A DNA stretch of 64,000 nucleotides from Sphingomonas sp. AP4-R1 (GCF_013113735.1 NZ_CP053346.1:2122001-2186000); one strand, 5' to 3'. Shown: positions 51,627 through 61,603, numbered from the stretch's first letter. Made by a program: numbers and translations. Notes: generated from the letters alone by a model not told the origin.

Positions 51627-52883
51627 GTGCTTCGGCGCATCAAACCGGAACAGGTGCGGATCGGGATGTATATCCAGGGCTTCGAGGGCTCGTGGATCCA
51701 TCATCCGTTCTGGCGCTCCCGCTTTCTGATCGCCACCGAGGCCGATGTGGCGAAGGTCCACGCGGCCGACATCCCCGCCGTCATCATCGACGATGACAAG
51801 GGCCTCGCGCCGGTGGACCCCGAATCTTCGGCGGTTGCCACGCGCGGTACTGTCCCCCAGATGGCGGAGCCCCAGCCCCGCCGTCCGGTTCGCACGCCGG
51901 CCCGGCCCATCCCCCCCGCACCTGGCGGCCCGATCGACGAACGGGCGCTCGCCAACCAGGTCATGAATCGATCGAAGAAGGTGATGAAGACGATATTCGA
52001 TGGCGCGCGCCTGGGGCGTGCCTTCCATTCGGAAGAGGTGAGGGCGGTCGTCGAGGACATTTCCGCCTCCGTCTTTCGCAATGCGCATGCGCTGATCGGC
52101 GTCACGCGGCTCAAGTCGAAGGATGAATATACCTATCTTCATTCGGTCGCGGTCTGTGCGCTGATGATCAATTTCGCGCGCGAACTGGGGCTGGAGGAAA
52201 ATGTGGTCCGCGATCTCGGCATGGCGGGCCTGCTGCACGATATCGGCAAGATGGGCGTGCCGGAGGACGTGCTGAACAAGCCCGGCCCGCTGGACGAGGC
52301 GGAACTCGCGCTCGTGCACACGCATCCCATTGAGGGCTATCGCATTTTGGCGGAAGGCGGCGAGGCGCCGGAACTGGCGCTGGAGGTGTGCCTCCACCAT
52401 CACGAGAAGATGGACGGCACGGGCTATCCGCATGGCCTGTCCGGCGATCAGATCAGTCTCGCCGCGCGCATGGGGGCGATCTGCGACGTTTACGACGCGC
52501 TCACCTCGCACCGCCCCTACAAGCGGGCGTGGACGCCGGTCGCGGCGATCGCCGCCATGGCCAGTTGGCACGGCCATTTCGATCAGGCTCTGCTGTTCCG
52601 CTTCATGCAGAGCATCCTCGTCTTTCCGGTCGGCATGCTGGTGCGGCTGCGCTCGAACCGGCTGGCGGTGGTGCTGGATCCCGGCCGCCGCGCTACCGCG
52701 CCGCGCGTACGCGCTTTCTATTCGACCACCGAGCGGGCGATGCTGAAGCCGCAGGAGGTGACGATTTCGAACAGCTTCGCGGACGATCAGATCGTCTCGG
52801 AAGAGAGGCCGGACGCGTGGGGGCTGCTCGGTTGGGAAGGCCAGCGCGATCAGCTTCTCGGAGGGAGTCGGGCGGCGGCGTAA
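51627..52883 (+). CDS. HD-GYP cyclic-di-GMP phosphodiesterase with DUF3391 domain
   Basis: The 418-residue protein starts at GTG 51627. Residues 1 to about 50 (IKPEQVRIGMYIQGFEGSW) form the DUF3391 domain common upstream of HD-GYP. A Pro-rich linker leads to the HD-GYP domain with HSVAVCALMINFAREL, LLHDIGKMGVPEDVLNKPG, HHHEKMDGTGYPHGL and SYKR-like SHRPYKRAW; the metal-binding HD and the GYP residues are all present. It should hydrolyse cyclic di-GMP. It may share a transcript with popZ. Confidence 0.93.
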   Translation: MLRRIKPEQVRIGMYIQGFEGSWIHHPFWRSRFLIATEADVAKVHAADIPAVIIDDDKGLAPVDPESSAVATRGTVPQMAEPQPRRPVRTPARPIPPAPGGPIDERALANQVMNRSKKVMKTIFDGARLGRAFHSEEVRAVVEDISASVFRNAHALIGVTRLKSKDEYTYLHSVAVCALMINFARELGLEENVVRDLGMAGLLHDIGKMGVPEDVLNKPGPLDEAELALVHTHPIEGYRILAEGGEAPELALEVCLHHHEKMDGTGYPHGLSGDQISLAARMGAICDVYDALTSHRPYKRAWTPVAAIAAMASWHGHFDQALLFRFMQSILVFPVGMLVRLRSNRLAVVLDPGRRATAPRVRAFYSTTERAMLKPQEVTISNSFADDQIVSEERPDAWGLLGWEGQRDQLLGGSRAAA

Positions 52884-52893
52884 TCCCTTCATC

Positions 52894-52920
52894 GCCATCC
52901 CGGATCACGTGCGGGGTGAC
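52894..52920. repeat. Possible half-element of the intergenic palindrome
   Basis: The sequence catcccggatcacgtgcgg followed by ggtgacg looks like the outer part of the 33798-33883 type, joined without its centre. It lies between convergent genes. The match is short. Confidence 0.4.
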
Positions 52921-52936
52921 GTCGTAAAAGGTCTTC

Positions 52937-55222
52937 TCACCCCACCGTCACGAAGCTGTCGAGGACGCGCTTGCGCCCGGCATGTTCGAAATCGATCTCC
53001 AGCTTGTTGCCTTCGATCACCGCGACCGAGCCATAGCCGAACTTGGTGTGGAATACGCGCGCGCCGATCGAAATGTCGCTGCGGCCCTTGGCGGCGAAGC
53101 TCGCCGCGCTGGCCTTCACCTCGGCCAGCTTGACCGGGCTCATGTCGAGCGGGCGGGAGGAGGCACGCTGCCAGCCCGGCCCGCGCGTCGCGGCATGCGC
53201 CGGTCGCTCGCGCGCGACATGGGCGAAGGGATCGCCCTGCTCGCTCCACTGGGCGCGCCACAGCGATTCGCCGCCCGACATGGTCGTCTCGCTCTCGATA
53301 TGCTCGGCCGGCAGTTCGTTCACGAAGCGCGAGGGGATCGATGAGGTCCACTGGCCGTAGATGCGGCGATTGGCGGCGTGGAGGATCGTCGCCCGCCGCC
53401 GCGCGCGTGTGATCGCCACATAGGCCAGGCGGCGTTCCTCCTCGAGGCTCGCCGTGCCGCCTTCGTCCAGCGCGCGCTGCGAGGGGAACACGCCTTCCTC
53501 CCAGCCGGCGAGGAACACATTCTGGAATTCCAGACCCTTGGCGGCGTGGATCGTCATGATCGTCACCTTCGCCTCGTCGGCATTGGCGTCATTGTCCATG
53601 ACGAGGCTGACATGTTCGAGGAAGGCGCCGAGCGTCTCATATTCCTCCATCGCGCGCGCGAGTTCGGTGAGATTCTCCAGCCGGCCGGAGGCCTCGGTCG
53701 ATCGCTCGGCCTGCAGCATCGCGGTATAGCCGCTCTCGTCCAGCATCAGGCGCGTGACCTCGGCATGCGGCAATTCGCCCAGTTTCGATCGCCAGCGGGC
53801 GATGTCGCCGATCAGGTTGCCGAGCGAGCGACGCGCGGCGGGCGTCAGTTCGTCCGTGTCGAGGATGCGCGCCGCCGCGTGCGTCAGCGGCAAGGTCTCG
53901 GCGCGCGCCAACTGGTGGAGCTTGGCCACCGCCTTGTCGCCGATGCCGCGCTTGGGCACGTTCACGATGCGCTCGAACGCGAGATCGTCGGCAGGCTGCG
54001 CGATCACGCGCAGATAGGCGAGCGCATCGCGGATCTCGGCGCGCTCGTAGAAGCGGAAGCCGCCGACGATGCGATAGGGCAGGCCGATCGCGATGAAGCG
54101 GTCCTCGAACTCGCGCGTCTGGAACTGGGCGCGCACGAGGATCGCATTCTGGTCGAGCGTCTCGCCCCGGCGCTGGCCGGATTCGATCTCCTCGCCCACG
54201 CGGCGGGCTTCCTCGGGGCCGTCCCACACGCCGATCACGCGGACCTTCTCGCCCGCGTCCGTCTCGGTCCAGAGCGTCTTGCCGAGGCGTCCGCCATTGT
54301 TGGCGATCACGCCCGATGCGGCGCCGAGAATATGGGGCGTGGAGCGGTAATTCTGCTCCAGCCGGATCACCTTCGCGCCGGGAAAATCCCGTTCGAAGCG
54401 CAGGATATTCGCCACTTCGGCGCCGCGCCAGGAATAGATGCTCTGATCGTCATCGCCGACGCAGCAGATGTTCTTCCGCTCCTGCGCCAGCAGCCGCAGC
54501 CACAGATATTGGCTGGCATTGGTGTCCTGATATTCGTCCACCATGATGTAGCGGAAGCGGTCCTGATACTGCTTCAGCACGTCGCGGTGCGTCTTCAGGA
54601 TCACCAGCATGTGCAGCAGCAGATCGCCGAAATCGCAGGCATTCACCGCGATCAGTCGCGCCTGATAGGCGGCGTACAATTCCTGGCCCCGCCCGTTGGC
54701 GAAGGCCTCGCTCTCGGCCGCGTCGATTTCCTTGGGCGTCCAGCCGCGATTCTTCCAGCGATCGATCAGCCCGGCGAGCGCGCGCGCCGTCCAGCGCTTC
54801 TCATCGATCTCGGCGGCCACGATCAATTGCTTGAGCAGGCGTAGCTGATCGTCCGTATCGAGGATCGTGAAATTGCTCTGCAGGCCGACCAGTTCGGCAT
54901 GGCGACGCAGCATCCGCGCCGCCACCGAATGGAAGGTGCCGAGCCACGGCATGCCCTCCACCGCATCGCCCATCATCCGGCCGACGCGCTCGCGCATCTC
55001 GCGCGCAGCCTTGTTGGTGAAGGTGACGGCCAGGATTTCGGACGGCCATGCGCGCCGCGTGGCGATCAGGTGGGCAAGGCGAGCGGTCAGTGCCGCCGTC
55101 TTGCCCGTGCCCGCGCCCGCCAGCACCAGCACGGGGCCCTCGGCGGTCAGCACGGCCTCGCGCTGGGGTTCGTTCAGGCCGCGCAGATAGGCCGGTTCAG
55201 AGGTGAGGGGGGCAGGCTCCAT
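52937..55222 (-). CDS. UvrD/PcrA-family DNA helicase
   Basis: The 761-residue SF1A helicase has motif I as GAGTGKT (36-42), LAVTFTNKAAREM (Ia), GTFHSVAARML, the Walker B region VDEYQDTN, CCVGDDDQSIYSWRGAE (III), LEQNYRST (IV), TIHAAKGLEFQNVFL (V) and VAITRARRR (VI). A C-terminal basic extension ends with VFHTKFGYGSVAVIEG and matches the Tudor-like PcrA tail that binds RNA polymerase. ATG 55222 precedes the homologous part by 12 residues. It functions in excision repair and replication-conflict removal. Confidence 0.94.
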   Translation of the reverse strand: MEPAPLTSEPAYLRGLNEPQREAVLTAEGPVLVLAGAGTGKTAALTARLAHLIATRRAWPSEILAVTFTNKAAREMRERVGRMMGDAVEGMPWLGTFHSVAARMLRRHAELVGLQSNFTILDTDDQLRLLKQLIVAAEIDEKRWTARALAGLIDRWKNRGWTPKEIDAAESEAFANGRGQELYAAYQARLIAVNACDFGDLLLHMLVILKTHRDVLKQYQDRFRYIMVDEYQDTNASQYLWLRLLAQERKNICCVGDDDQSIYSWRGAEVANILRFERDFPGAKVIRLEQNYRSTPHILGAASGVIANNGGRLGKTLWTETDAGEKVRVIGVWDGPEEARRVGEEIESGQRRGETLDQNAILVRAQFQTREFEDRFIAIGLPYRIVGGFRFYERAEIRDALAYLRVIAQPADDLAFERIVNVPKRGIGDKAVAKLHQLARAETLPLTHAAARILDTDELTPAARRSLGNLIGDIARWRSKLGELPHAEVTRLMLDESGYTAMLQAERSTEASGRLENLTELARAMEEYETLGAFLEHVSLVMDNDANADEAKVTIMTIHAAKGLEFQNVFLAGWEEGVFPSQRALDEGGTASLEEERRLAYVAITRARRRATILHAANRRIYGQWTSSIPSRFVNELPAEHIESETTMSGGESLWRAQWSEQGDPFAHVARERPAHAATRGPGWQRASSRPLDMSPVKLAEVKASAASFAAKGRSDISIGARVFHTKFGYGSVAVIEGNKLEIDFEHAGRKRVLDSFVTVG

Positions 55223-55363
55223 CGTCGAACAGGTAGGGAACGCGGCCGCTCGGGGCAACCGATCGTCGCTCGCTTTGGCGCGTCGATACGCAACCGTAAG
55301 GCCCGATCCGCGTTCGGAACGGCCGGGAGCGGGTGGACCACTGATCTCCTGAGGAGAGCGACC

Positions 55364-55684
55364 GTGAAGAATTCTCTGATCATTCTCGCCGCCACTTTGT
55401 CGTTTGGCAGCGCCGCCGCGATCGCCCAGACGGCGCCTGCGGACCCCGCGGCTCCGGCGGCGCCCGCTGATGCGACCATGCCCGCAGCACCTGCGGATGC
55501 CACGGCCCCCGCCGCACCGGCGGCGACGGATCCGGGCATGAGCAGCCCCGCGCCCTCCGCCATGTCGGCGACGACGGCCACGCCGCCCGATACGTCCTCC
55601 TATCCCACCTGCTCGCGCTCCGTGACGGACAAGTGCGTGCAGAAGGCCGGCGGTGGCGCGAAGAAGTGGAAGAAGAAAAAGTAA
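55364..55684 (+). CDS. Small secreted Ala/Pro-rich protein with basic tail
   Basis: The 106-residue product starts at GTG 55364, eight bases after GAGGAG. A signal peptide (LIILAATLSFGSAAAIA) precedes an Ala/Pro/Asp low-complexity stretch, then YPTCSRSVTDKCVQ with two cysteines and a lysine-rich end. The family appears frequent in sphingomonads but has no assigned function as far as I know. The frame extends far upstream inside the antisense helicase gene; the GTG with its ribosome site is preferred. Confidence 0.7.
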   Translation: MKNSLIILAATLSFGSAAAIAQTAPADPAAPAAPADATMPAAPADATAPAAPAATDPGMSSPAPSAMSATTATPPDTSSYPTCSRSVTDKCVQKAGGGAKKWKKKK

Positions 55685-55711
55685 TCCGTCCGCATCGGAT
55701 GGAATGATGAC

Positions 55712-55739
55712 GGGCGGCGGCCGGATGCGGCCGCCGCCC
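55712..55739. terminator. GC-rich hairpin between convergent genes
   Basis: An 11-base-pair stem (gggcggcggcc / ggccgccgccc) with loop ggatgc is followed by TTCGTTC. It lies downstream of the small secreted protein and before the AEC gene end. The T-run is poor. Confidence 0.5.
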
Positions 55740-55761
55740 TTCGTTCATCGGGCTCGCTCGC

Positions 55762-56727
55762 TCATCGCGGGACCAGCAGGACCGCCAGCCCCATCAAGGA
55801 GACGACGCTCAGGATGGTGGACAGCAGGATCACGCGCGAGGCCAGTGCCGCATCGCGCCCGTAAAGTTCGGCCAGCATGAACGGGCCGGTGCCCGTCGGC
55901 AGCGCGCCCAGCAGCACCGCCGCGATACCCCATTGCGGGGGCAAGACCACGCCCAGGGCCGGCAGCAGCCAGAAGAAGCCCGCCGCCATCGCCACCGGCT
56001 GGGCGACGAGCTTCAGCAGCAGAGTGGGCACCAGCAGCGGCGTCGGCTCTCCGCCGCCTGTCTGGCGCGGCAGCATCAGGAAGGCGCCGATCGTGACGAG
56101 CGCGCACGGGCTCGCGGCGGCGGCCAGCAGATCGACGAAGCGCGCGATCATCTCCGGCAGGGGCTGGCCCGTCGCGGCCCAGAGGCCTCCGGCGATCGGG
56201 CTCACCACCAAGGGATTGCGGGAGAGCGCGCGGATCACCTTGCCGGCCGATTCACGCAGGCTGCCACCCCGTGCCAGCCCGATTTCCACCAGCAGGAGCG
56301 AAAGGGCGAACTGCACCGACACGGTCAGGATCGAGCCGATCACGGCGGCCGCGAGCCCGATCGGCCCCAGCAGGCCCTGCGCCAAGGGAATGCCGATGAA
56401 GCCCGCATTGGGGTAGCTGGCGGTGAGCGCGACCAGCGATCGATCGACCAAAGGCGTCTCCGCGCCCTTCGGCGGCGGCAGCAACAGCCCGGCGACGAAG
56501 ATGATCGCGAGGCCGGCGGAGAAGACCAGCACGAAGGACGGGCGGTTCAGCTCCGCCCAGTCGCCTTCGGCCAGGACGCGAAACAGCAAGGCGGGCAGCG
56601 CCAGCCACACCGTGAAATCGTTCAGCATCGCGATGCCGGCGGGCCCCACGCGGCGCCAGCGGCCGAACAGGCAACCCGCGCCGATCAGCGCGAAAATAGG
56701 CAGGATCGCAGTCAGGATAATCAGCAT
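55762..56727 (-). CDS. AEC-family (auxin efflux carrier type) transporter
   Basis: The 321-residue protein has about ten helices. It begins MLIILTAILPIFALIGAGCLFGRW and has a central TASYPNAGFIGIPLAQ signature, where the conserved Asn-x-Gly-Phe is as in AEC carriers such as MdcF. A repeated half ends PTGTGPFMLAELYG. Substrates in bacteria include dicarboxylates such as malonate. ATG 56727 begins at the first helix. It is divergent from alaS. Confidence 0.88.
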   Translation of the reverse strand: MLIILTAILPIFALIGAGCLFGRWRRVGPAGIAMLNDFTVWLALPALLFRVLAEGDWAELNRPSFVLVFSAGLAIIFVAGLLLPPPKGAETPLVDRSLVALTASYPNAGFIGIPLAQGLLGPIGLAAAVIGSILTVSVQFALSLLLVEIGLARGGSLRESAGKVIRALSRNPLVVSPIAGGLWAATGQPLPEMIARFVDLLAAAASPCALVTIGAFLMLPRQTGGGEPTPLLVPTLLLKLVAQPVAMAAGFFWLLPALGVVLPPQWGIAAVLLGALPTGTGPFMLAELYGRDAALASRVILLSTILSVVSLMGLAVLLVPR

Positions 56728-56834
56728 GACCGGGCGGCCTTCGATGATGCGGACGCGACACGCAAGCACGTCGACCGAACGAGGCATCGCCGCGTCGGCT
56801 TGAGAAGCCTCGGCGCCTCCACTAAGTCGGCCCC

Positions 56835-59498
56835 ATGACATCCACGAACGACATTCGCCGCTCCTTCCTCGATTATTTCGGAGGCGAAGGGCATCGCATC
56901 GTTCCGTCGGCGCCGCTGGTGCCGCAGAACGATCCGACGCTCATGTTCGTGAATGCGGGCATGGTGCCGTTCAAGAACGTGTTCACCGGGCTGGAAACGC
57001 GGCCCTACATCACCGCCACCTCGTCCCAGAAGTGCGTCCGCGCGGGCGGCAAGCACAATGATCTGGACAATGTGGGCTATACGGCGCGGCACCACACCTT
57101 CTTCGAAATGCTCGGCAATTTCTCGTTCGGCGACTATTTTAAGGAGCGGGCGATCGGGCTCGCCTGGAATCTCGTCACGCGCGAATGGGGCATTCCGGCC
57201 GAGAAGCTGACCGTCACCGTCTATCATACGGACGACGAGGCGTTCGATCTGTGGAAGAAGATCGCGGGCCTGCCCGAGAGCCGCATCATCCGCATCCCCA
57301 CGAAGGACAATTTCTGGGCGATGGGCGATAGCGGCCCGTGCGGCCCCTGCTCCGAAATCTTCTACGATCATGGCGACCACATTTACGGTGGCCCGCCCGG
57401 CTCGCCCGAAGAGGATGGCGATCGCTTCACCGAGATCTGGAATCTCGTGTTCATGCAATATCAGCAGGAAGCCAATGAGATCATTGGCGAACTGCCGAAG
57501 AAGTCGATCGACACCGGCATGGGGCTGGAGCGGATCGCGGCCGTGCTGCAGGGCGTCCACGACAATTACGACACGGATACGTTCAAGGCGCTGATCGCGG
57601 CCTCGTGCGATCTGACCAAGACGAAGGCGGAGGGCGATCGCAAGGCATCGCATCGCGTGATCGCGGACCATCTGCGTGCGTCGGGCTTCCTCGTTTCGGA
57701 CGGCGTGCTGCCCGCCAATGAAGGGCGCGGCTATGTGCTGCGCCGGATCATGCGCCGCGCGATGCGCCACGCCCATCTGCTGGGCGCGGCCGAACCCCTG
57801 ATGCACCGGCTGGTGCCGTCGCTGATCGCCGAGATGGGCGCCGCCTATCCCGAACTGGTCCGCGCACAGCCGCTGATCGAGGAGACGCTGAAGCTGGAGG
57901 AAACCCGCTTCCGCCAGACGCTCGCCAACGGCCTGCGCCTGCTGGACGAGGCGACCGGATCGATGGCGGCGGGCGATACGTTGCCCGGCGGCGTCGCGTT
58001 CAAGCTCTACGACACGTTCGGCTTCCCCTACGATCTCACCGAGGATGCACTGCGCGCGCAGGGCTTCGGCGTGGATCGCGCGGGCTTCGATGCGGCGATG
58101 GCCGAGCAGAAGGCCGCCGCGCGCGCCGCCTGGAAGGGCTCCGGCGACAAGGGATCGGACGATGTCTGGTTCGATATCGCCGAGGAACTGGGGGGTACCG
58201 AGTTCATCGGCTATGCCAGCCACGAGGGCGACGCGCAGGTGGTGGCGCTCGTGAAGGACGGCCAGCGCGTCGATCAGGCGGCCGAGGGGGATGAGGTGAC
58301 GATCCTCACCAACCAGACGCCTTTCTATGGCGAAAGCGGCGGCCAGATGGGCGATGCCGGCACGGCGACTAATGATACCGGCTTCGCGGCTGAGATCGTG
58401 GATACGTCCAAGCCGCTCGGTCGTCTGCACGCGCATAAGGCGAAGATTTCGACCGGCGCGATCCGCGTGGGCGATACGATCCATCTTGCGGTCGATGCCG
58501 TCCGCCGCTCGAAGCTGCGCGCCAATCACAGCGCGACGCACCTGCTGCACGCGGCTTTGCGCCACCGCTTGGGCGGCCATGTGACGCAGAAGGGCAGCCT
58601 CGTCGCGGCCGAGCGGCTGCGCTTCGATTTCTCGCATCCCAAGCCGCTGTCGCCCGAGGACGTCGCCGCGATCGAGGCCGAGGTGAACCGCCACATCCGC
58701 GAGAACGACATCGTCTCCACCCGCCTGATGACGCCCGATGCGGCGATCGAGGCGGGTGCGATGGCGCTGTTCGGCGAGAAATATGGCGACGAGGTCCGCG
58801 TCCTTTCCATGGGCAAGGGCGATGAGCAGAGCTGGTCGGTCGAACTGTGCGGCGGCACGCATGTGAATGCATTGGGCGATATCGGTCTGTTCAAGATCGT
58901 GTCCGAAAGCGCCGTTTCCTCGGGCGTGCGCCGGATCGAGGCGCTGACGGGCGAGGCCGCGCGCCTCTGGCTGATCCAGCGCGACGAACGGCTGCGCGAG
59001 GCGGCAAGCCTGCTCAAGGCGACGCCGGACGAGGTGCCCGCGCGTCTCGCCGCTCTGGTCGAGGATCGCCGCCGGCTGGAACGCGAACTGGCCGAGGCGA
59101 AGAAGGCGCTGGCGCTGGGCGGCGGTACCGCCAAGGCGGAGGCCGATGCGCCCGAGACGCTCGCGGGGGGCATCGCCTTCGTCGGCAAGGTGATCGAAGG
59201 CCTCGATCCCAAGAGCCTGCGCGGCCTGATCGACGATCAGAAGAAGGCGCTGGGCTCTGGCATCTTCGCGATCGTCGGCGTCAATGAAGGCCGCGCGGCG
59301 GTCGCCGTGGGCGTGACCGACGATCTGGTCGCGGGCCACAGCGCGGTCGATCTGGTCAAGCTGGCGGTCGCCACGCTCGGCGGGCAGGGCGGCGGCGGTC
59401 GTGCCGATATGGCGCAGGGCGGCGGCCCGGACGGCACCAAGGGCGCCGAGTCCATCGCCGCGATCCGTGCGGCGCTGTCGGAGCCGGTCGCGGCGTAA
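56835..59498 (+). CDS. alaS: Alanyl-tRNA synthetase
   Basis: The 887-residue enzyme charges tRNA-Ala. The class II core has [37 protein letters not shown] and the [15 protein letters not shown] block. The editing domain shows [17 protein letters not shown] and [17 protein letters not shown], with the HxxxH and CxxxH zinc ligands. The C-terminal coiled coil and C-Ala domain follow, ending with [16 protein letters not shown]. The length and order are complete. Confidence 0.96.
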   Translation: MTSTNDIRRSFLDYFGGEGHRIVPSAPLVPQNDPTLMFVNAGMVPFKNVFTGLETRPYITATSSQKCVRAGGKHNDLDNVGYTARHHTFFEMLGNFSFGDYFKERAIGLAWNLVTREWGIPAEKLTVTVYHTDDEAFDLWKKIAGLPESRIIRIPTKDNFWAMGDSGPCGPCSEIFYDHGDHIYGGPPGSPEEDGDRFTEIWNLVFMQYQQEANEIIGELPKKSIDTGMGLERIAAVLQGVHDNYDTDTFKALIAASCDLTKTKAEGDRKASHRVIADHLRASGFLVSDGVLPANEGRGYVLRRIMRRAMRHAHLLGAAEPLMHRLVPSLIAEMGAAYPELVRAQPLIEETLKLEETRFRQTLANGLRLLDEATGSMAAGDTLPGGVAFKLYDTFGFPYDLTEDALRAQGFGVDRAGFDAAMAEQKAAARAAWKGSGDKGSDDVWFDIAEELGGTEFIGYASHEGDAQVVALVKDGQRVDQAAEGDEVTILTNQTPFYGESGGQMGDAGTATNDTGFAAEIVDTSKPLGRLHAHKAKISTGAIRVGDTIHLAVDAVRRSKLRANHSATHLLHAALRHRLGGHVTQKGSLVAAERLRFDFSHPKPLSPEDVAAIEAEVNRHIRENDIVSTRLMTPDAAIEAGAMALFGEKYGDEVRVLSMGKGDEQSWSVELCGGTHVNALGDIGLFKIVSESAVSSGVRRIEALTGEAARLWLIQRDERLREAASLLKATPDEVPARLAALVEDRRRLERELAEAKKALALGGGTAKAEADAPETLAGGIAFVGKVIEGLDPKSLRGLIDDQKKALGSGIFAIVGVNEGRAAVAVGVTDDLVAGHSAVDLVKLAVATLGGQGGGGRADMAQGGGPDGTKGAESIAAIRAALSEPVAA

Positions 59499-59506
59499 GG
59501 TCGATA

Positions 59507-59641
59507 CCGTTCGCTTCGGGCGAAGATCGAGCCCTTCGGCTATGCTCAGGGCAGGCCTGTCGAAATAGCAGTCGGGACGTCTGTTCCGGAGTTCTCGACT
59601 GGCGCTTCTCGACTTCGCTCGAAGCTGCTCGAACCAAACGG
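59507..59641. repeat. Intergenic imperfect palindrome, 'cgttcgcttcgggcg / gctcgaaccaaacgg' family
   Basis: The right arm cttcgctcgaagctgctcg followed by aaccaaacgg matches the copy at 14746-14848. The left part begins ccgttcgcttcgggcgaaga and includes ggcctgtcgaaatagcagtcg. It lies between convergent alaS and regulator genes. Confidence 0.75.
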
Positions 59642-59648
59642 ATCGCGT

Positions 59649-61094
59649 CTATCGAAACGCGTAAGGCACCACCGTGCGCCGATCGGGATCCACCTCGATC
59701 GTGCGGCCGGCGGGCGGGAAGGCGCGTTGCTCGCAATCGCCCCGCGGGCAGATGCGGCAGGACGTGCCGATCGGCGTCGCGCTGTGCGTGCCCGTCAGAT
59801 CCAGTTGATCGGCATAGATATAATCCCCGGCATGGGCGACCTCGCAGCCCAGCACCACCGCATAGCGCCGCGCCGGACGGTGATAGCTGCCGGTCGGCTT
59901 CACCAGCCCCTTGGCCATCAGCACATAGCGGATTCCGTCCGGAGCCTCGGCCAGCTGGATCAGGATGCGATCGGGGATGGCGGCGGCCTCGTGCACGTTC
60001 CAGAGCGGACAGGCGCCGCCGAAGCGCGCGAATTGCAGCCGCGTGGCCGAATGGCGCTTGGTGATGTTGCCCGCCATATCGACGCGCGCGAAGAAGAAGG
60101 GCACGCCGCCCGATCCCGCCCGCTGCAGCGTGGAGAGGCGATGGCAGGCCTGTTCGAAGCTCACGCCGAACTGCTGCCGGATCTGATCGATATCGTGGCG
60201 CAGCGCGCGGGCGGACTGGCGGAAGCGCGCATAGGGCATCAGCAGCGCGCCCGCCGCATAATTGGCGAGGCCGACGGACAGCAATTTCTGCGCCGCATCC
60301 GATTTCAGCGGGGCGGCACCGGCGATGTCCGCGATCGTGTCCGCCATTTCCAGCCGCATCAGCTGATGCGCGAGCAGGAAGCGCACGCTTTCGGGGGGCA
60401 GCGCGCGATCGATCGTCAGGGTGTGATCGGCGGCATCATAAGCGCGCAGCGGCGCGCCGCTGGTGGCCTCGGCCTGCGTGCGGATCGTCACGCCATGATC
60501 GTGCGCCAGCCGTTCGGCGATCGGATCGCCCGCCGCGCCGGCACCGCCGATCTCGCCCGCGATCCGCTCCGCGTCGCGATCGATCGCGTCGACATAATTG
60601 CCCTCGGCCTGAAACCAGTCGCGCACCTCCTCCCAGGGAAGCGCGCCGCCCGCCGCCGATCCGGTCTCGATCCGGTCGTCCAGCACGCGCAACTGGTCCT
60701 GCGCGCGCAGATAGGCCGTGTGGAGCGCGACCATCCGGCGTGCGAGCAAGGGCTGCTGGCGTACGCCGCGGCGCAGTGCTTCCTCGTCCAGGCCGGCCTG
60801 CGGCACGGTCGGATCGGCGGCGGCGTCCATCGCCTCGATCAGCAGCGTCTCTTCGTCGCTCGCGTCCAGATCGCCCCATTGTTGCGGGAAGACGCGCGCG
60901 AGCGAGAGCAGGACCGGACCCGTCAGCGGCCGATCGTCATTCTCGATCTGCGAGAGATAGGAGATGGAGAGATTGAGCCGCTGGGCCATCGCCGCCTGGC
61001 TGAGCGAGAGGCGGCGGCGCAGATCACGTACCTGATGCCCGGCGAAGATGCGTCGGCGGGTCGGCAGAACCGGGGCGCTGGGCGGCGTGGCCAT
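59649..61094 (-). CDS. XRE-family regulator with DUF955 and DUF2083 domains (ScfR/RamB-like)
   Basis: The 481-residue protein has an N-terminal XRE HTH (about 21-75: RRLSLSQAAMAQRLNLSISYLSQIENDDR). A DUF955-type domain lies in the middle; in IrrE and ImmA it carries HExxH. Here the stretch reads FLLAHQLMRLE, so a peptidase site is absent. DUF2083 follows, with CPLWNVHEA and SCRICPRGDCEQRAF, a cysteine cluster of pattern C-x2-C-x4-C. In this family (RamB, ScfR) the C-terminal part senses acyl-CoA or related signals and controls glyoxylate or short-chain fatty-acid genes. ATG 61094 is used. Confidence 0.85.
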   Translation of the reverse strand: MATPPSAPVLPTRRRIFAGHQVRDLRRRLSLSQAAMAQRLNLSISYLSQIENDDRPLTGPVLLSLARVFPQQWGDLDASDEETLLIEAMDAAADPTVPQAGLDEEALRRGVRQQPLLARRMVALHTAYLRAQDQLRVLDDRIETGSAAGGALPWEEVRDWFQAEGNYVDAIDRDAERIAGEIGGAGAAGDPIAERLAHDHGVTIRTQAEATSGAPLRAYDAADHTLTIDRALPPESVRFLLAHQLMRLEMADTIADIAGAAPLKSDAAQKLLSVGLANYAAGALLMPYARFRQSARALRHDIDQIRQQFGVSFEQACHRLSTLQRAGSGGVPFFFARVDMAGNITKRHSATRLQFARFGGACPLWNVHEAAAIPDRILIQLAEAPDGIRYVLMAKGLVKPTGSYHRPARRYAVVLGCEVAHAGDYIYADQLDLTGTHSATPIGTSCRICPRGDCEQRAFPPAGRTIEVDPDRRTVVPYAFR

Positions 61095-61178
61095 GATGCA
61101 TGGCCTATTCTGCAAACCCGCTATCGGCAAGTTCGCAAGGCCGGATCGAAGCGCGCGTCGCCGCGCGCTTCGCCGAAA

Positions 61179-61565
61179 TCAGGCCTGACGGCTATTCTCT
61201 TCTTCCTCGCGGAAGGCGCGCAACACCTCGGCCGCGAGGCGCAACTGCTCCTCGCCCTGCCAGGTCACGCCGTGGCGGCTGAGCAGCTCGGCCACGTCCG
61301 AAAGGCGCCGGCCGCCGGGGAAGGAGACCGGAGGCCGCTCTTCCTGGTCGACATGGCGCCATGTCCGCCGTTCGATGATGCTCAAGATGCTGGGTGCGCT
61401 CACGCCGAAGCGCGCGCCCAGATTACGCAGCGAAGGCTTAGAACCGCACACCGGGCACTGCTCTTCCGCCAGCCGCCGGATTTCCCGGACCTGGCCTTCG
61501 GAAAGCTTGGTGACCGGACCGCGTCGGTCCGTCGCCTTCTTCGCAACGATTTTACCGTCTTCCAT
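61179..61565 (-). CDS. Small HTH-like DNA-binding protein with CxxC motif, function unknown
   Basis: The 128-residue product from ATG 61565 begins MEDGKIVAKKATDRRGPVT. It then has LSEGQVREIRRLAEEQ, a CPVCGS pair and an HTH-like SLRNLGARFGVSAPSILSIIERRTW, resembling the resolvase/sigma-region type helix-turn-helix. The C-terminal half is helical with PPVSFPGGRRLSDVAELLS. An alternative TTG start lies 15 codons upstream. The upstream region carries palindromes at 61604-61631 and 61643-61657. I do not recognise a named family. Confidence 0.7.
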   Translation of the reverse strand: MEDGKIVAKKATDRRGPVTKLSEGQVREIRRLAEEQCPVCGSKPSLRNLGARFGVSAPSILSIIERRTWRHVDQEERPPVSFPGGRRLSDVAELLSRHGVTWQGEEQLRLAAEVLRAFREEEENSRQA

Positions 61566-61603
61566 TCCCACCCCAATTGTTTCGCACGAACGTTCACGCA
61601 AGT

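Noticed and set aside
56721..59339. 872-codon open frame on the minus strand
   Set aside because: It is exactly antisense to alaS, its product is repetitive His/Arg/Asp-rich and matches no family; long antisense frames are expected at this GC content.
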